Source: Chanos chanos (lineage: Eukaryota; Chordata; Actinopteri; Gonorynchiformes; Chanidae). From it: a stretch of 64,000 nt of DNA. The position numbers and the translations under genes are program-made. Shown piece by piece: positions 37,593 through 49,902 of this stretch (positions within the stretch are counted from its first letter, which is position 1; the number at the start of each line of letters is the position of its first letter). The stretch lies in contig NC_044507.1 in the NCBI RefSeq assembly GCF_902362185.1, positions 16,669,544 through 16,733,543 of the forward strand, read 5' to 3'. Under the pieces are notes generated by a model. That model did not search any database, was not told the DNA's origin, and worked only from the letters and a program-made list of their open reading frames with translations.

Positions 37593-40500
37593 TCAGTCAA
37601 AGGAGATGAGCTGGGCCTCTGCACTGCCAGGGGGACCTTGTTGCGCTTGCTGTTGAGGACCACCAGGGGGAGCCATCTACACAAAACAACACCGAATCAC
37701 GTCAGGAACACAAGTTAACAGATACAAGATTAATCTCTGTCTAAAATCACTGTTTGATTGATTGACTTAAATCTGTACAAAATCATAGCTTATCCTTCAG
37801 CCACATAAGATGGCACTCACATTACCCCAGAAGCAAGAGTAAAACAAACACACTTATGCCCTAAACTGTTAAAAGGTTAACAATGACGGCTTACAATCAT
37901 GTATTTCATTTTAAAAATTTCCTTTACTCAACCATAGCAGGGAAACTGAGCATGCTAGCTTTTTTAAGTGTTATGGGACACCAGTGCAGTCCTCTGATAC
38001 TAAGTATACAATACAAATCCAAGCCAGCCCTGAACCAGATTTCAGGCTTCTGGTATGAAGTCTTCATTTATTGGGCCTCCTCTACCCAGCACTGAATCTA
38101 CTGTACATGAGAGATGGAGGCTTCACCTGCTGATACATAGACTGCTGTCCAGGCATGTAAGGCTGCTGGGGGGGCATGTTTGGGTCCTGTCCTGGAAGCG
38201 CTGTCATCATGTTCTGAGAGAGATAATTGGGGAGCAGAGCCATAAAATATTTAAAACAATGCTTCTGTCAACATGATACAGAATGGACTCTCATTTTGAC
38301 TTGAGATAACACCAGACATGGAATATTCGTAGTCAGCGTCAAGCAAAAGATGAGGGATTTGATCTGAATTTGTGCAGACAATAAAAGCAAAAAATTGTAC
38401 ATATTCGCTACGTGACCATTTCAAGATGAGTCTTAATAGCACACCACATGAAAGAGGTGAACACAGTTCGGGACTGATGCTAAAACACAAACCTGCATGT
38501 TGTATGGCTGATAGCCCATATAGGCCATGCCATTGGTGGGAGGAGCCTGTGACATTGGAGGCATGCTCTGGGCTTGAGATGCCACGTTCTAAAGAAAGAG
38601 GGGGGAGAAAGCAAATTTAACAAGATTCAGAGTGATTTTCTAAAACATACCACACATTTCATTTTTTTAAAAGAGGATTAAGACTAAGTATGCGTCTCTG
38701 AGCTGACCTGATAGCCCTGTGTAGGGGTGGGCTGGTAATTGGAGTAGGCGGGGCTTGTGGTGGGTGGGGCCTGACCAGGAGGGGCCGGCTGCCCACTGGT
38801 ACCTGCTGTCTGGTACATGTAGGCATTCACCATATTGGGATCTAAAGGAGAGCGATTAAAATCAAGATCAAATCAGGTATGTTGGCATCCCCCCAAAATA
38901 TACTTTAGATAGCATCTTTAGGCACTTTCTACACAATTTCACTACTTCTAAAATACATTTCTGAGTAACAAGAACCACAAACTTGGCAAATATATCTAAG
39001 GAAATAAGTAAGACTAAAAATACTGGATACGCTGTCAGTAACGATTTAATGACATGATACAGTGATGTGGCAGAGCTCATTTTTTCTGCCCTGCCATGGT
39101 AATTCACGTCTTACCTGTGGCTGAGACGGGCATGGCCTGGTACGGACCGGCGCCGGTTTGCCCAGTCTGGTTCATGTACACTGAATGCATTGGAGAACCC
39201 TCCACTGAACCAGCCGGGCTGAAGGTGCCTGGGTAACTGGGGGGACCAGCAGGTTGGTAGACCACTCCTCCAGCCACATTAGGGGGCAGTGACTGCATCT
39301 ACACCACAAACAGACAGAGGGAGGGGCAGAAAAACAAGGTGGGGGGGGGGGGGGCATGTTAGGAGTAAGCTCCCAGATTCATATAGGTGTCACAGAATTC
39401 AGTAAGAGATAGTCTGAACAATCTGTTTGTCCGTTTTCCATTCATTTAATGTAAAGGAGACAGTGAATGCTGAAAGTAGAAGTGTTTTGGCATGACGTAC
39501 CTGCGCGTAAGGCAGGGAGAAAGCAGGCATCTGGGCCCTCATTTGAATGGTGTGTTTCTGCTGCTCCAGACGCATCTGTCTCTCCTTCTCCTGCTCCTGC
39601 AAACGCTGAATGGCCAGCTGTCGCTGCATCTCCAGGTACTCCTGCACCATAGCAACCAATCACAAGTCAGCACTCTGTTAAACCATCCAATCACGTCGTC
39701 CCAAATCAAGTCAGGCCATCCAAAAGTGACTCGAGCCAAGTGCTTCTTTACTCTCAGGGCATAACGTGACAAAGCATCTCCGATGAGATGATGATAAAAC
39801 AGACCAATCAAGATAAAACAACATTCTCTCATGTTCTCTCAGCATCAACCGTAAGAGACTTCGCAGACTCAAGTGGTTGACGATTAATGTCAGTGACGCT
39901 CAGGGTTCTCTTACTTGTTTCTTCTGTCTCATGATCTCTAGTTTCTGGGCCAGCTGGATCTGCCTCTGTCTCTCGGCCTCCTCTGCCGCACGTCGCAGCT
40001 TCTCTCTGTGTTCGTCCCTCAGAGCGTTCAGTGCCGCCCGGGCATCTCGAACCTGTGCCAGCTTATCCTGGAGACCCTCATAGTACACTGCCAGGAGGGA
40101 AAAAAAAAAAAAACGCTCATTACAAAACAGTATCTCTCACACACACACACAAAACAAAGTTCCAAAAGAGTGTTTTAAAACAGAGGGGTGCCTGTACAAG
40201 GAGTTCTGTCTGCCAGAGTAACTCACGTCTCTTCTCATCCAGTTGGTTGAGCATGTCCAGCAGCTGTGGGTGCATGTTATTGATGGACTGGAAGAGCGAC
40301 AGCACGGCGCTGTCATTGGTGATGCTGCGCCCGCGCATGTGGTTACTCTTCATGCGGTTCAGGAAGGTGGTAACAGCGTTCTGCAGCGCCTTCAAAAACT
40401 GCTCATGGTTTTCCTCAGACTCGCCATTCTGATATTGCTGCTGAGAGGCCAAGAAAGGAAAGAGTTTCACTCAGAGGAATGAAAAAGAAGACATGCTTTC

Positions 40501-43500
40501 AGACAGGGAGACTGTTCTGTTCTCTCTAACTTTCATTATAGAAGATTCAATTTACCTCCACTATGTTCACAGGCTGAACTGGGGCATGGCTTTCCACAGG
40601 CTGGCTGACTGGCAAAGGCTCAGCCAATGGCACAGGAGCTGGGGCAGAGGGGGTGGGACTTTTGCGTGCTTCTTCCTGTTTCTTCTCCCAGTAAGTTCTG
40701 TTCAGGTAGCGTGCCAGCTAAAAAGGGGACAGGGTGTTAGGGGTGTACATCAAGGGCTCTGTATCCATGAGACAGTCTTTCCAAAAATCACTATAGAAAC
40801 ATAAAATGCTCACCTCTGGGTCAACATCTTCAGCTGAAGGAGCAGATGAGTTCTGAGAGGAAAAGAGATAAATTAACAGTTACTGTCGGTCTCTACGCAT
40901 TTACATTGACATCTGTTCATTCAGCAGATGCTTTAGTCCAAAGTGACGTCAAAGACAGGCAGAGTATAAACCAAGAAAACAGCCATTAGGGAACTCTCTG
41001 CTGCATAAGTGCCACCACTAAGTTCCGTTCCAAGGCTTTGAACTGGTTCAAGGAACAAAAATGAAAACCAGAAACAATCAATCAATATTTCGCTGGGAAT
41101 AAAAACGAAACCAGAAATTTTATGTTTTTTTCATTTTTAACATTTATTTGAAATAATGGTAACCGGTTAATAACGTTATTTTTTTCGTTCTTTTATTTAT
41201 TACAACAAATTAAAATATTTTCTGCTTGCAATAACTTTGGTGCCGAGTTTACTTCCTGTCTTCCTCTTAACGTCACTCATGTCTACACATAGCGGACATA
41301 AATTTACCGGCGGTAGGCGTTGATACAAAACTGAAATGTGGTGTGGTCTCCCCATTTGCAAGAGGTAAATATTCTGCTACGCGCCTTATAAAATATTGGT
41401 CTTAGACATGTTGGAAATAGCTAGCTAGCTCCAATCAGGGTAAACATAATGTGCTGCACATAGACTAGTCATACAGACCAGTTAACCCTTAGTTAAGGCC
41501 TTTATCACAAACAGATTAGAACGCATGACATTTCAAATGATGGTGTTAGCCTTACCACAGGGGAAGAGTAAAGCGTGCTGACAGGAGGAGCAGAAGACGT
41601 CACAGGGGTGGGGTCCGTTTTGGGGTAAACTGCATATGAGTTCTTCTGCCTCTGTGGAGCAATATTAGTGCGAACAAGTGACCTCATCAGTCTAGCACTA
41701 CGGTAATTCAGAATCAAATCACTATGTCCTAAAGTAGAATGTTGTCATGTCTATTTCAGTCCTTGATAAGACCCCTGGGGTGTGTGAGTAAGTGAGAGAG
41801 AGAGAGAGAGAGATCTCACCATTCTCTCCTTTTCCTCTGCCTCACTCTGAGACAGGGCGATGGCCAGTTGCAGCTCTTCTTCCTCCTGCAACGCTGCCTC
41901 ATCCCTCTTTGGTGGCATCTAAGGAGACAGAGCGGTGAGAGACAGTCCCAAACAGGGCAGGGTAAAGGAGGACACGGGGGAGAGCAGAGCAGATCACAAG
42001 GAGCAGAGCAAAGCTTGACCATCAAACAGAGCATATGGATGTTCCCCTAAAACCAGCTTTTAAATCACAGCACCATGGCTTGACAGGTGACCACTGGACA
42101 CACTTCATGATTTCGTTAAGGGGTTAACCCCGGCACGGCTCGTGGCTGGGTTAGTTCATTATGGATTAGGGTGAAAGCCACCTACTGTCACATTCATGAG
42201 CTTCAAAATTATTTAGCATTTGCTGGGATCCGTAGACCTGGATGGACGAAATTCAATCAGACACAGCTGATTTCACTGAGGCGTTGGTTGGTGATTCTGA
42301 CGGATCTCTGCAGATGTGTCATAATTGTGAAGGGCATGAGCGTGACCCGTTTTGAGATGCTTGTACTTACTGTTTCTGTAGGCACTACCTGAGACTGCTG
42401 GGAAAGAGGGCTCGTCAGGTATTCTGGGGGGAGCTCGGCCTGTCCGGAGCTGGCTGCTTTCCCTTCCGCTTTCCTAGGAGGGGGAGAGAGGGAGGGGTTG
42501 CTGGTGAGGAGAGGGGGTAGGAGGACACACACAACCTGGTAAATCTCAGCAGAGTGTCAGGGCCGCAAACAGGGTGAAACCCAAAAGAAAACTCAAACGC
42601 AAAGATTTAACAACCTTCTAAGATCAGAACCAGAACCAGGGCAAAGAGAGAGAGAGCTTTAGAAGAACAGCCTTAACATGCACAAGAAATTGAAATTGTG
42701 GTACAGAAAATAGCCAGCCTTTTGAAAAACGATCTCTTTCCATGGTAACAAACACATACGGATTTGTCAGCAAGTCAAAACATCGAAGAAGAAAAAAAAC
42801 AAAAAAAACAAACAGTTTAAAAAGCAGACATGTTTCAGCTGCTATTCTTCCATATTCAGCGCAGGCAACTTATGTGGGTGAGCATGAGTGAGACTACTTT
42901 AAGAAGCATGACTATCTGTCTCCTCTGTCTACTCACTTGTTGAGGAGCTCAAAGCAAGGCTCACAGACGCGGACTTCCTTTTCGATGCCAAACTTGGGGA
43001 TGGTGGAGTACTTAGATGAGCATTTCCCACAGAATATTTGTCCACATGCTCTGCAATGGTGCTGAAACGGGGAAGAGAAAACAGATGTCAGCTCACAGAT
43101 TAAAAGCAAACAAACAAACAAACACAAAAAGCATTAAGTTTAGGGCTGACTGGTCCACCGCTAGTGGTGTTTCGGTTTTTCTTTTTTTTTTTTTTTTTAC
43201 CTTTCGGGTCATAACACCAAACTGAACCCTACATCTGTGGCATTCTTCTGCGTCGACCCAGTCTGGAGCCTGCGTGATCACACGAGAAAACAAAAAGGTC
43301 ACACAGAATGTCACACCAAAGGATCCATCTATTAGAATTATAATGAGTTTATCTTTCTGAGACTTACTCTCTCAGCTGCAAACATGGCATCGCTCTCCTT
43401 AAACTCAGGGAAAACATGGCCTGACGGAAGAGAGAGCACTGGTTAAATCAGCTGCATCACAGACACACAAACACAAAGGTTAAAACAGCTTTAGTGTGTG

Positions 43501-46500
43501 AACTCACCTTCCACCTTCATGATCTGGTAGGTGTCTTGGACCACCTTGTACTTGGGCTCGTTGCGGAAGGCGTGGGCCCAAGCCTGGATCAGATACAGGA
43601 TCTTGTTTCGGACGTTCGGTTCTGTCTGCTTCTGCGGGCATTGGAGCGTTAGTAATTTGGTAAGCTCTGTGGTTACCACAGCAACTCACAAGTAATGACA
43701 TTTTAATGGTGGCCTCTCAGTCCAAAGAATTAGTGTCAAGATCTCATGTTTACCCATTCAGGAAAATAATCACAACAAATGTCCTGTCCACAGACACTTT
43801 TCATAAACAACAAAAACTGCCGTGCCACATGTTCCCAAACAACAACCCAAATCCTAACCCACATACACACTACACAAACTGAAGAAGCCAGAGTCCTACA
43901 CACAATACTAACCTTAGAAACTCATGTTACTTCACTATTACATAGCGTATTTATCAACAGATCTCCCTCCCGGTAAAACAGGTTTTGACTTTGACTCTGT
44001 TTATCTACATCCTTAGCCATGAACTTCAGCATAAGAGACATCATCAAGAAACAACAACAACAACGACAGAAAATTACCTTGATATACTCTACATTAAGTC
44101 ATTCACTTCACTAGCAGTGTCCATGTTCTGATTCTTTTTCTGAAACTAGTAGGAAGTCCCCTAGACAAACCTAACAGTGAGATCATGTGACATGATGACA
44201 AAACCAGGAAGTCAGCTGCAGCATGAGTCACCAGACTCTGACCCAGTTGGAAAACAGAGCAAGATCAAAACAAAAGCAGCACGACCAACCTCTTCAAACC
44301 TAACCTGTGTCTCCAGGACAACCCACTTTCTAGAACATTAACTACATGGAAAACAATGATTCTCTGAAGAAGGCAAGCCTTCTGGAAAACTGCTGATTTC
44401 TAAGGTTTTAAGATGTTGACAGCAACAATTCTTTTGCTGCTCCAAATCTTCATAAATTCCTGAGATTTTTAAGCAAAAATATAAAGAGGTGCTTTCTATG
44501 AGGTGCCAGCCCTTTTTTGCTGAGGATAATTTGTAATATTTTTCAGGTAGAGGCAAGATATGAGAGGACTAGCCTATTAGATATCATATTTTAAGTGTGC
44601 AACCACCGGGTTACCTTCAGCAGGTCTTTCAGCTCTTCCATAGTCTGCTTACTGGCCACTTCATCATGGACAGTCTGACCGCAGTTCTTCACAACAGATT
44701 CTAGAACCTGTCCAGAGTAGAACAGAATGTTTGACATTCAAGAACCTTGATTGTACAGAAGATCATCAGATTTCTACCATTCTTCCCCAAAAAAAAAAAA
44801 AAAAAGGTAGCTTAAAGACACTGGCATAAGAGCCAAAAATTTTTGTTAGACCCAAAATCATTTAGTGTATGTCAGCATGTTTGAACCTACCTCAAGGGCG
44901 TAGAGGGCCACATGTGGGTTTTTGTCATTAAGCTTCTTCTTGATTGCACCAATTGCATATTTTGCCCTAGGAGGACACAAGCAATATTAACACATCATCT
45001 TAATGTGTGACAAATCATCTTCTATAATGTGGGGGGAAAAAAGCCAAACCCTAGTTGTGCAAATGTTGACTGTGATAAGGCTTTATGTCGTCCACTTACT
45101 GCGTGTCACCTTGGCGAATAAGGTCACAGATTTGCAAAATGGACTCCCAGTCCGTTTCCAAGAGCAGCTGACTGGTGGCTTTGTCTGTGAGAAGTCAGAG
45201 AAGTCTATGAGCTTTAATGCAATCAGGCAAAATTTAAATAAAGTACTGAATAAAAATAAAGCAAAAGCCTTGGAGGGACTGTAACTGTTAAGGTCAAGAG
45301 TTGAAATTTCATAGTTTGATTTCCTTGTGCTAGCTTAGTAAGTGACGACAGAGGACAAAGTCTATTGTTTTCTTTTTTCTCTCTCTTTTTTTTTTTTTAA
45401 CCAGAGGAAGAAAATAGGTTAGTTGTGCTAAATGTTACAGGATCTGTCTTAAATGGCGAAAGATTCTTAAAGATTCTGTGGCGAGCAACAAGAGGTCACT
45501 TTCTCAGATTCAAATAATCCATCCCAGCACCAACTATTTAATAAAAAAAGAAAGAAAAAGAAAAGAAAAAAAAAACAGCTGAAATTTTGACTGTCCAAGT
45601 CAATGACCAAGGCAACACTGGTTTGCCTCTTCATCTATCAAACCATGTGATGAGAAAATATTATTATAGTGGGTTCATGTACTGATATTTCTAATAAAGG
45701 ACTTCAAAAGAGCTTGACACATTCACGTTCATAATGTTTATAATACCAGGAAGTATTTTAAAAGAGATCTGATTGTATCTAAAGTACAGTAGACAATATC
45801 AACTACAGACAGGATTATGATTATAAGTTTAATATTATCCACTTGTCTGCAATTAACAAATATGAAAGCGTATATTTCCCAATCTCTGAATTTGCTTGTT
45901 TGAGATGTAGTCTAGCCTGTATGGCTGACCATGGTGTTTACTGTGCAGTGAGATTACGACCACAATACGAGTGTGGCAGAGAGGACAATACAGCCATTCA
46001 CTGGAAATTCATCATATTTGAATGCAAAGCCACAGGAAATGACAAAAGGGGGTGGACTAATGGCCTATTACTGCTGGATCTTGCCAGGACTATGTAGAAG
46101 ATGTATAGCACCACAGATCATACATTTTGTTTCTGTTTACGGTAAAGTTAGATGAGACAGATACTACATATGCAAACTTCGTCACAGTAGTACACAAGGA
46201 AGTCCTTTTCTTTCTATCCTTGCTGAGACACGAGTTATTTATTTTCCTGCTTTATCCCAGCTGGACCTGACGTTTCTTTCCGCGAAAGTCCGACACATTC
46301 TGGCCACAAAAGACTTTTAAAATATTTTTGTGGATTTACAGCAAGGCATAATGTGGTGTGACTACACCAAGACAGGTCTAAACGCACCCGTAAATAAATA
46401 TTAAATTTTGCATGTAATTACGATAAAACACAAGGGCATGGGTGGCGGGTTTACGTACATGCTACTGACCATCCATTACAATGATCTGTTGAGTAAATAA

Positions 46501-47182
46501 TTTTATTCGACGCAGCAAGGAATTAGTTTACTGTCAAGATGACGATAGAAGAAAATCTCTCTAGCTAGCTATGTGGAATAGTACCCCTGCTAATTAGGAC
46601 GCTACCAACGGATAGGAACCGTATTCTTCTTTGACTTAAGTATACTGATAACAATACACTTACGTAGTTATCAAATGGTCAATTATTTAGACATCTTACA
46701 AACATAGTCTGTCTTAGCTCATGAATTGTGCTAATGACGCCTGACTTTCACTGCGTATATAAAGTGGGCCAGTTCTCTCAAGAACAGAACGCTAATCTAC
46801 AGTTAGCTAGCTAGTGTCGGCTAACGCCGAGTTCGTGGCTAGTTAGTCTAATTGTGACGATTTTCCAACATGGCTGGCCAGAGAGAGTTACCCAATTAAT
46901 TAATGCTTGTAGACCAAAGACTGTCATCGACTTTTACAGCAGCTACATAAAAGGAAAATCAGGCCTCGACTGCCGAACTCCACAGACAATGGAAGGACGG
47001 CGAGCTAACTTAGCCAGCTGGTGGGGCCACAGCCCCAAAACCACGTATAATCAAGAGAGCAATTCGTAGCGTCAGCACAACATTAACACAACATTTTGAG
47101 GCATCGTCAACATCAGATAGATAGAACAGCAAATGTTAATCTTACCCAGTAGCCTCTCAAAAGTACCACCACCTTTTCCCAT
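37593..47182 (-). CDS. hgs: Hrs/HGS, ESCRT-0 subunit, 21 exons
   Basis: Hrs binds PI3P and ubiquitinated cargo on early endosomes and recruits ESCRT-I and clathrin. Exons in order: 47146-47182, 45100-45184, 44891-44966, 44615-44707, 43508-43631, 43368-43420, 43201-43269, 42937-43061, 42371-42473, 41820-41918, 41556-41651, 40814-40852, 40556-40717, 40227-40440, 39915-40087, 39501-39641, 39115-39298, 38708-38841, 38493-38588, 38127-38213, 37593-37676; 2274 bp, 757 residues (human 777 from memory). Visible parts: VHS domain (about 10-145); FYVE finger (about 157-221) with RKHHCR at 178-183; ubiquitin-interacting motif EEELQLAIALSQ (268-279); PSAP late-domain motif for TSG101 (356-359); coiled-coil core (exons 14-16); Gln/Pro-rich tail; C-terminal clathrin box LISFD. 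Exon 9 has two possible in-frame donors. All key residues look intact. Confidence 0.96.
39340..39354. repeat. Poly-G tract in hgs intron
   Basis: A run of about 15 G lies just upstream (in transcription) of exon 17. Confidence 0.8.
40905..40965. repeat. Probable dispersed fish repeat fragment in hgs intron
   Basis: ATTCAGCAGATGCTTTAGTCCAAAGTGAC resembles, in two halves (CAGCAGATGCTTT and CCAAAGTGAC), a very frequent fish repeat word. Ends cannot be set. Confidence 0.4.
41020..41400. mobile_element. Possible decayed DNA-transposon fragment in hgs intron 11-12
   Basis: The words GAACTGGTTCAAGGAAC, AAACCAGAAA and GGTAACCGGTTAATAACG recall the ends of non-autonomous hAT copies that carry GAACCGGTT words. 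No target duplication or paired ends were found, so the class is uncertain. Confidence 0.3.
45185..47145. other. First intron of hgs
   Basis: This 1.96-kb intron separates the 12-codon first exon from the VHS exons. I see AT-rich sequence, a purine-rich stretch near 45,540-45,580 and nothing coding. Confidence 0.6.
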
Positions 47183-49018
47183 GACTGTTCTCCGGTTTCA
47201 GACTAGAAGACTGGACACTCTATTTTGGTCAACCAAACACTTGTTTTTTCGGCTGTGTGAAAAGCGACATCAGAAGATGGCTGTTTACTTCCGGGTGACA
47301 ATGTATCGTCAAATAAAAGTCTCTTTGAAAACCGTGAATAGATGTAGAAATATAATTTTGGTGTTCCAGTTCAAAAGTTTTGCCGCATCAAATTCTGTCA
47401 CACTTTATTGAAAACAAGGGTGTATTCCAATAATTAGTGTGTTTGGTCGGCTAGATAACGTAAAAGTCAATGCTACATAGAACATAGAGCGTAGAACATA
47501 GGAATCTTCCCCATTCGTTCACCAGTTGGACAGTTCTGACTTTTGGCCCTAGTTATTTAGTCAACTGACAAATTAATCAAGCCTCATGGAGGACTCCCCA
47601 CTTAAAACCAGGACTGCATCTGATTATCTGATTTACATGCAGAGGTTCACAAAGCTGTTTGCATTACATAAATAACAACTGAAATGACATAACATCTGAC
47701 TGTTTTTGTTTGTTTGTTTATGTGGGTGAAAAGTGTGATACATTTATAAGCTTCTTTATTTATTCAAAGACTGGTTTTAGCACAACAAATTTCACTTCAT
47801 CCACAAATCGTCTTAGTCTGCATAAAGAAATACCAGAGTGTGTGAAATATCAGAATATATGGCTTATCACACAGAGCATTCAGGGTTCCTTTGTTTCTTG
47901 AACTCCTACTCTGACAGTGAGGGTGATAGTCAGAGTTCTGTGCTGCTGTATTTTACATCTTCCTCTCTGCTCACAACTGCCATTAGGTCATACATGAGTC
48001 ATTACCTGGCACAGGGAACACTGTAGGCCATTGTTCTTGCTATGATGGTGGTACTCCACACAGTTACTGTTGTGTTGTGCTGTCTGTAAATCCCGCTTCT
48101 ATCTTTACATTCAGGCATGAGGATGGATACAGGATGGCAAAGGCCACTTTGTCTTTACCAACTAGACATTCAACAGAGTAGTTCAGTAGAAGAAACAACC
48201 GCAACTTTTTCCAGGCAAAATTGCTAGCAACTGTAACTTTTCTTTAATGACCATAATCTGTCATCTGATAAAAAAAAACCAAAAACAAATGAACCTTTTT
48301 TAAATATCCATGACTAAATCATAAGACTATAAATAGTAAGTAACCTGAATAAACCCAAAGTATCTCCCGGATACACACACAAACGCACGCCTTATCTTAC
48401 AATGTAAATATTTGAACATAGTCAGCCATATTGAAACTCATTGTGGGTACAGCAGTGAAACTTTACATTGGTGACCATTGTCATCGGATGTGTAAGTAGT
48501 GGGGGGAGGAGCTGGTTTCTATACCAGATGATGTCATGATCAGGGAGAGTGGAGACGGGAGCCTGGCGTCCGCGCCCTGAGGCGCTGAGGCTGCCCTGTC
48601 CTTTAGCAGGAGAGATGGGCATGACCCTCAGATATCTGGGGTCAAGTCTACCTCACATCACAATGGTTTTTCAACTCTCACTGAATGGGAGACATTGGGA
48701 AGGAGACAAAGAAAGACACCCCCCATCACTACCACCACCACACACACACTCAAACACACAGACCAATCAAGATTGTTCTGTTTTTCTCCTCCTAGTCAGT
48801 TCTACCAGTCGCAATGAATGCAAGGTTTTTTGGTCATGTGATTTTACAATATAATACCTCTTGCCTCCAAGTAACCATCATCAAATGGTGGTCGTTATCT
48901 ATCCCATCCACCAGCCATGACTTTCTGTAGTACAGTGCTTTCAGAGTAGTAATACGGACAGTTTGCTGTGCCTCCTCAGACATGTCCTTTATTCTGAAAC
49001 AGAGCTTGCACCAGACGC
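47183..49018. other. Intergenic region between hgs and claudin
   Basis: Both neighbouring genes are on the minus strand, so the left edge should carry the hgs promoter. The interval holds no recognisable exon; the open frames are short and have no family motifs. Confidence 0.6.
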
Positions 49019-49036
49019 TTTTGAAGGAGCCAGTGA

Positions 49037-49042
49037 TTTATT
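49037..49042 (-). terminator. Claudin polyadenylation signal
   Basis: AATAAA on the minus strand, about 210 bp past the claudin stop, is well placed to end its mRNA. Confidence 0.5.
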
Positions 49043-49251
49043 GTTTTATACATAGTCAAAACACGACAGCGAGGTTATAAGACAGGTGGACTAACAAGAC
49101 AATTTCACATTTCTCTTCACACAGACTACAGCCAAGGAAAAAAAAATATGAATGATAAAAAATACCACAAATTAATATTAAAATTCATTCTATCACAATT
49201 GGGAATACTAACAGAGGGGATTCTAAAGGGATGGACTGCTCCTGTTGATCA

Positions 49252-49902
49252 CTAAACATAGCCTTTGACCTGTGAAGGTCCCCCTGCTCTACGGGGGCTA
49301 CTTTCTCCACTGCTGTAGGTGGGTGAAGAGGGGATGCCAGGTGGACTTGACCCAGCATAAAGCAGTGACCCTCCAATCAGCAGCAGAGCCGAAGCCAACC
49401 ATCCCAAGTAGAGGGCAGGACCCAGTTCACGCTTGTGTGGGGCAGCCACGTATGGGTCATAGAAATCCCTAATGATGGAATGGGCAGTCCAGCAGACAGG
49501 TACGAGGATGAGGAACCCTGCGATGACGAAGAGGACGCCGGATATGCGGGCAAGACGGGCCTCGAGGCTCTGGTGCCCGACGCATTTGGTGCATTTAACG
49601 CCCAGCACGCCCAGGGTGAGCGCCAGGCTGCACAGAAGAGCCGCGAGGACAGTGAGGCCGCGTGCGGCCTGCATATCACTGGGTAACGCCAGCAAGCTGT
49701 CATACACCTTACACTGGATCTCTCCTGTAGTCTGCACCACACAGTTCATCCACAGGCCTTCCCATGTGATCTGGGCTGTTACTATGTTGTTCCCGATGAA
49801 GGCGGTGACACGCCACATGGGCAGGGCACACACCAGGAATCCGCCTACCCAGCCGATAATGGCCAGGACTAGTCCTAGCAGTTGCATGCCTGTGGTTGCC
49901 AT
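49252..49902 (-). CDS. Claudin-4-like tight-junction protein, single exon
   Basis: This four-pass tight-junction protein of 216 residues sets paracellular ion permeability. The coding sequence is intronless, as in claudins 3-6 and 9 and their fish expansions. Membrane segments lie at about 8-28, 82-102, 117-140 and 160-182. The first extracellular loop has the family signature W30, GLW (49-51), C54 and C64. MWRVTAFIG and VCWTAHSIIRDFYDP match claudin-4/-3-type proteins closely. The tail ends KGYV, a YV-type PDZ ligand for ZO-1. The ATG at 49902 gives the usual short cytoplasmic start. Which fish claudin (lettered or numbered paralogue) it is cannot be decided without a tree, so no symbol is given. 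Confidence 0.93.
   Translation of the reverse strand: MATTGMQLLGLVLAIIGWVGGFLVCALPMWRVTAFIGNNIVTAQITWEGLWMNCVVQTTGEIQCKVYDSLLALPSDMQAARGLTVLAALLCSLALTLGVLGVKCTKCVGHQSLEARLARISGVLFVIAGFLILVPVCWTAHSIIRDFYDPYVAAPHKRELGPALYLGWLASALLLIGGSLLYAGSSPPGIPSSPTYSSGESSPRRAGGPSQVKGYV

Noticed and set aside
39467-40482. Plus-strand frames over the hgs coiled-coil exons
   Set aside because: They are antisense shadows of well-supported minus-strand exons.
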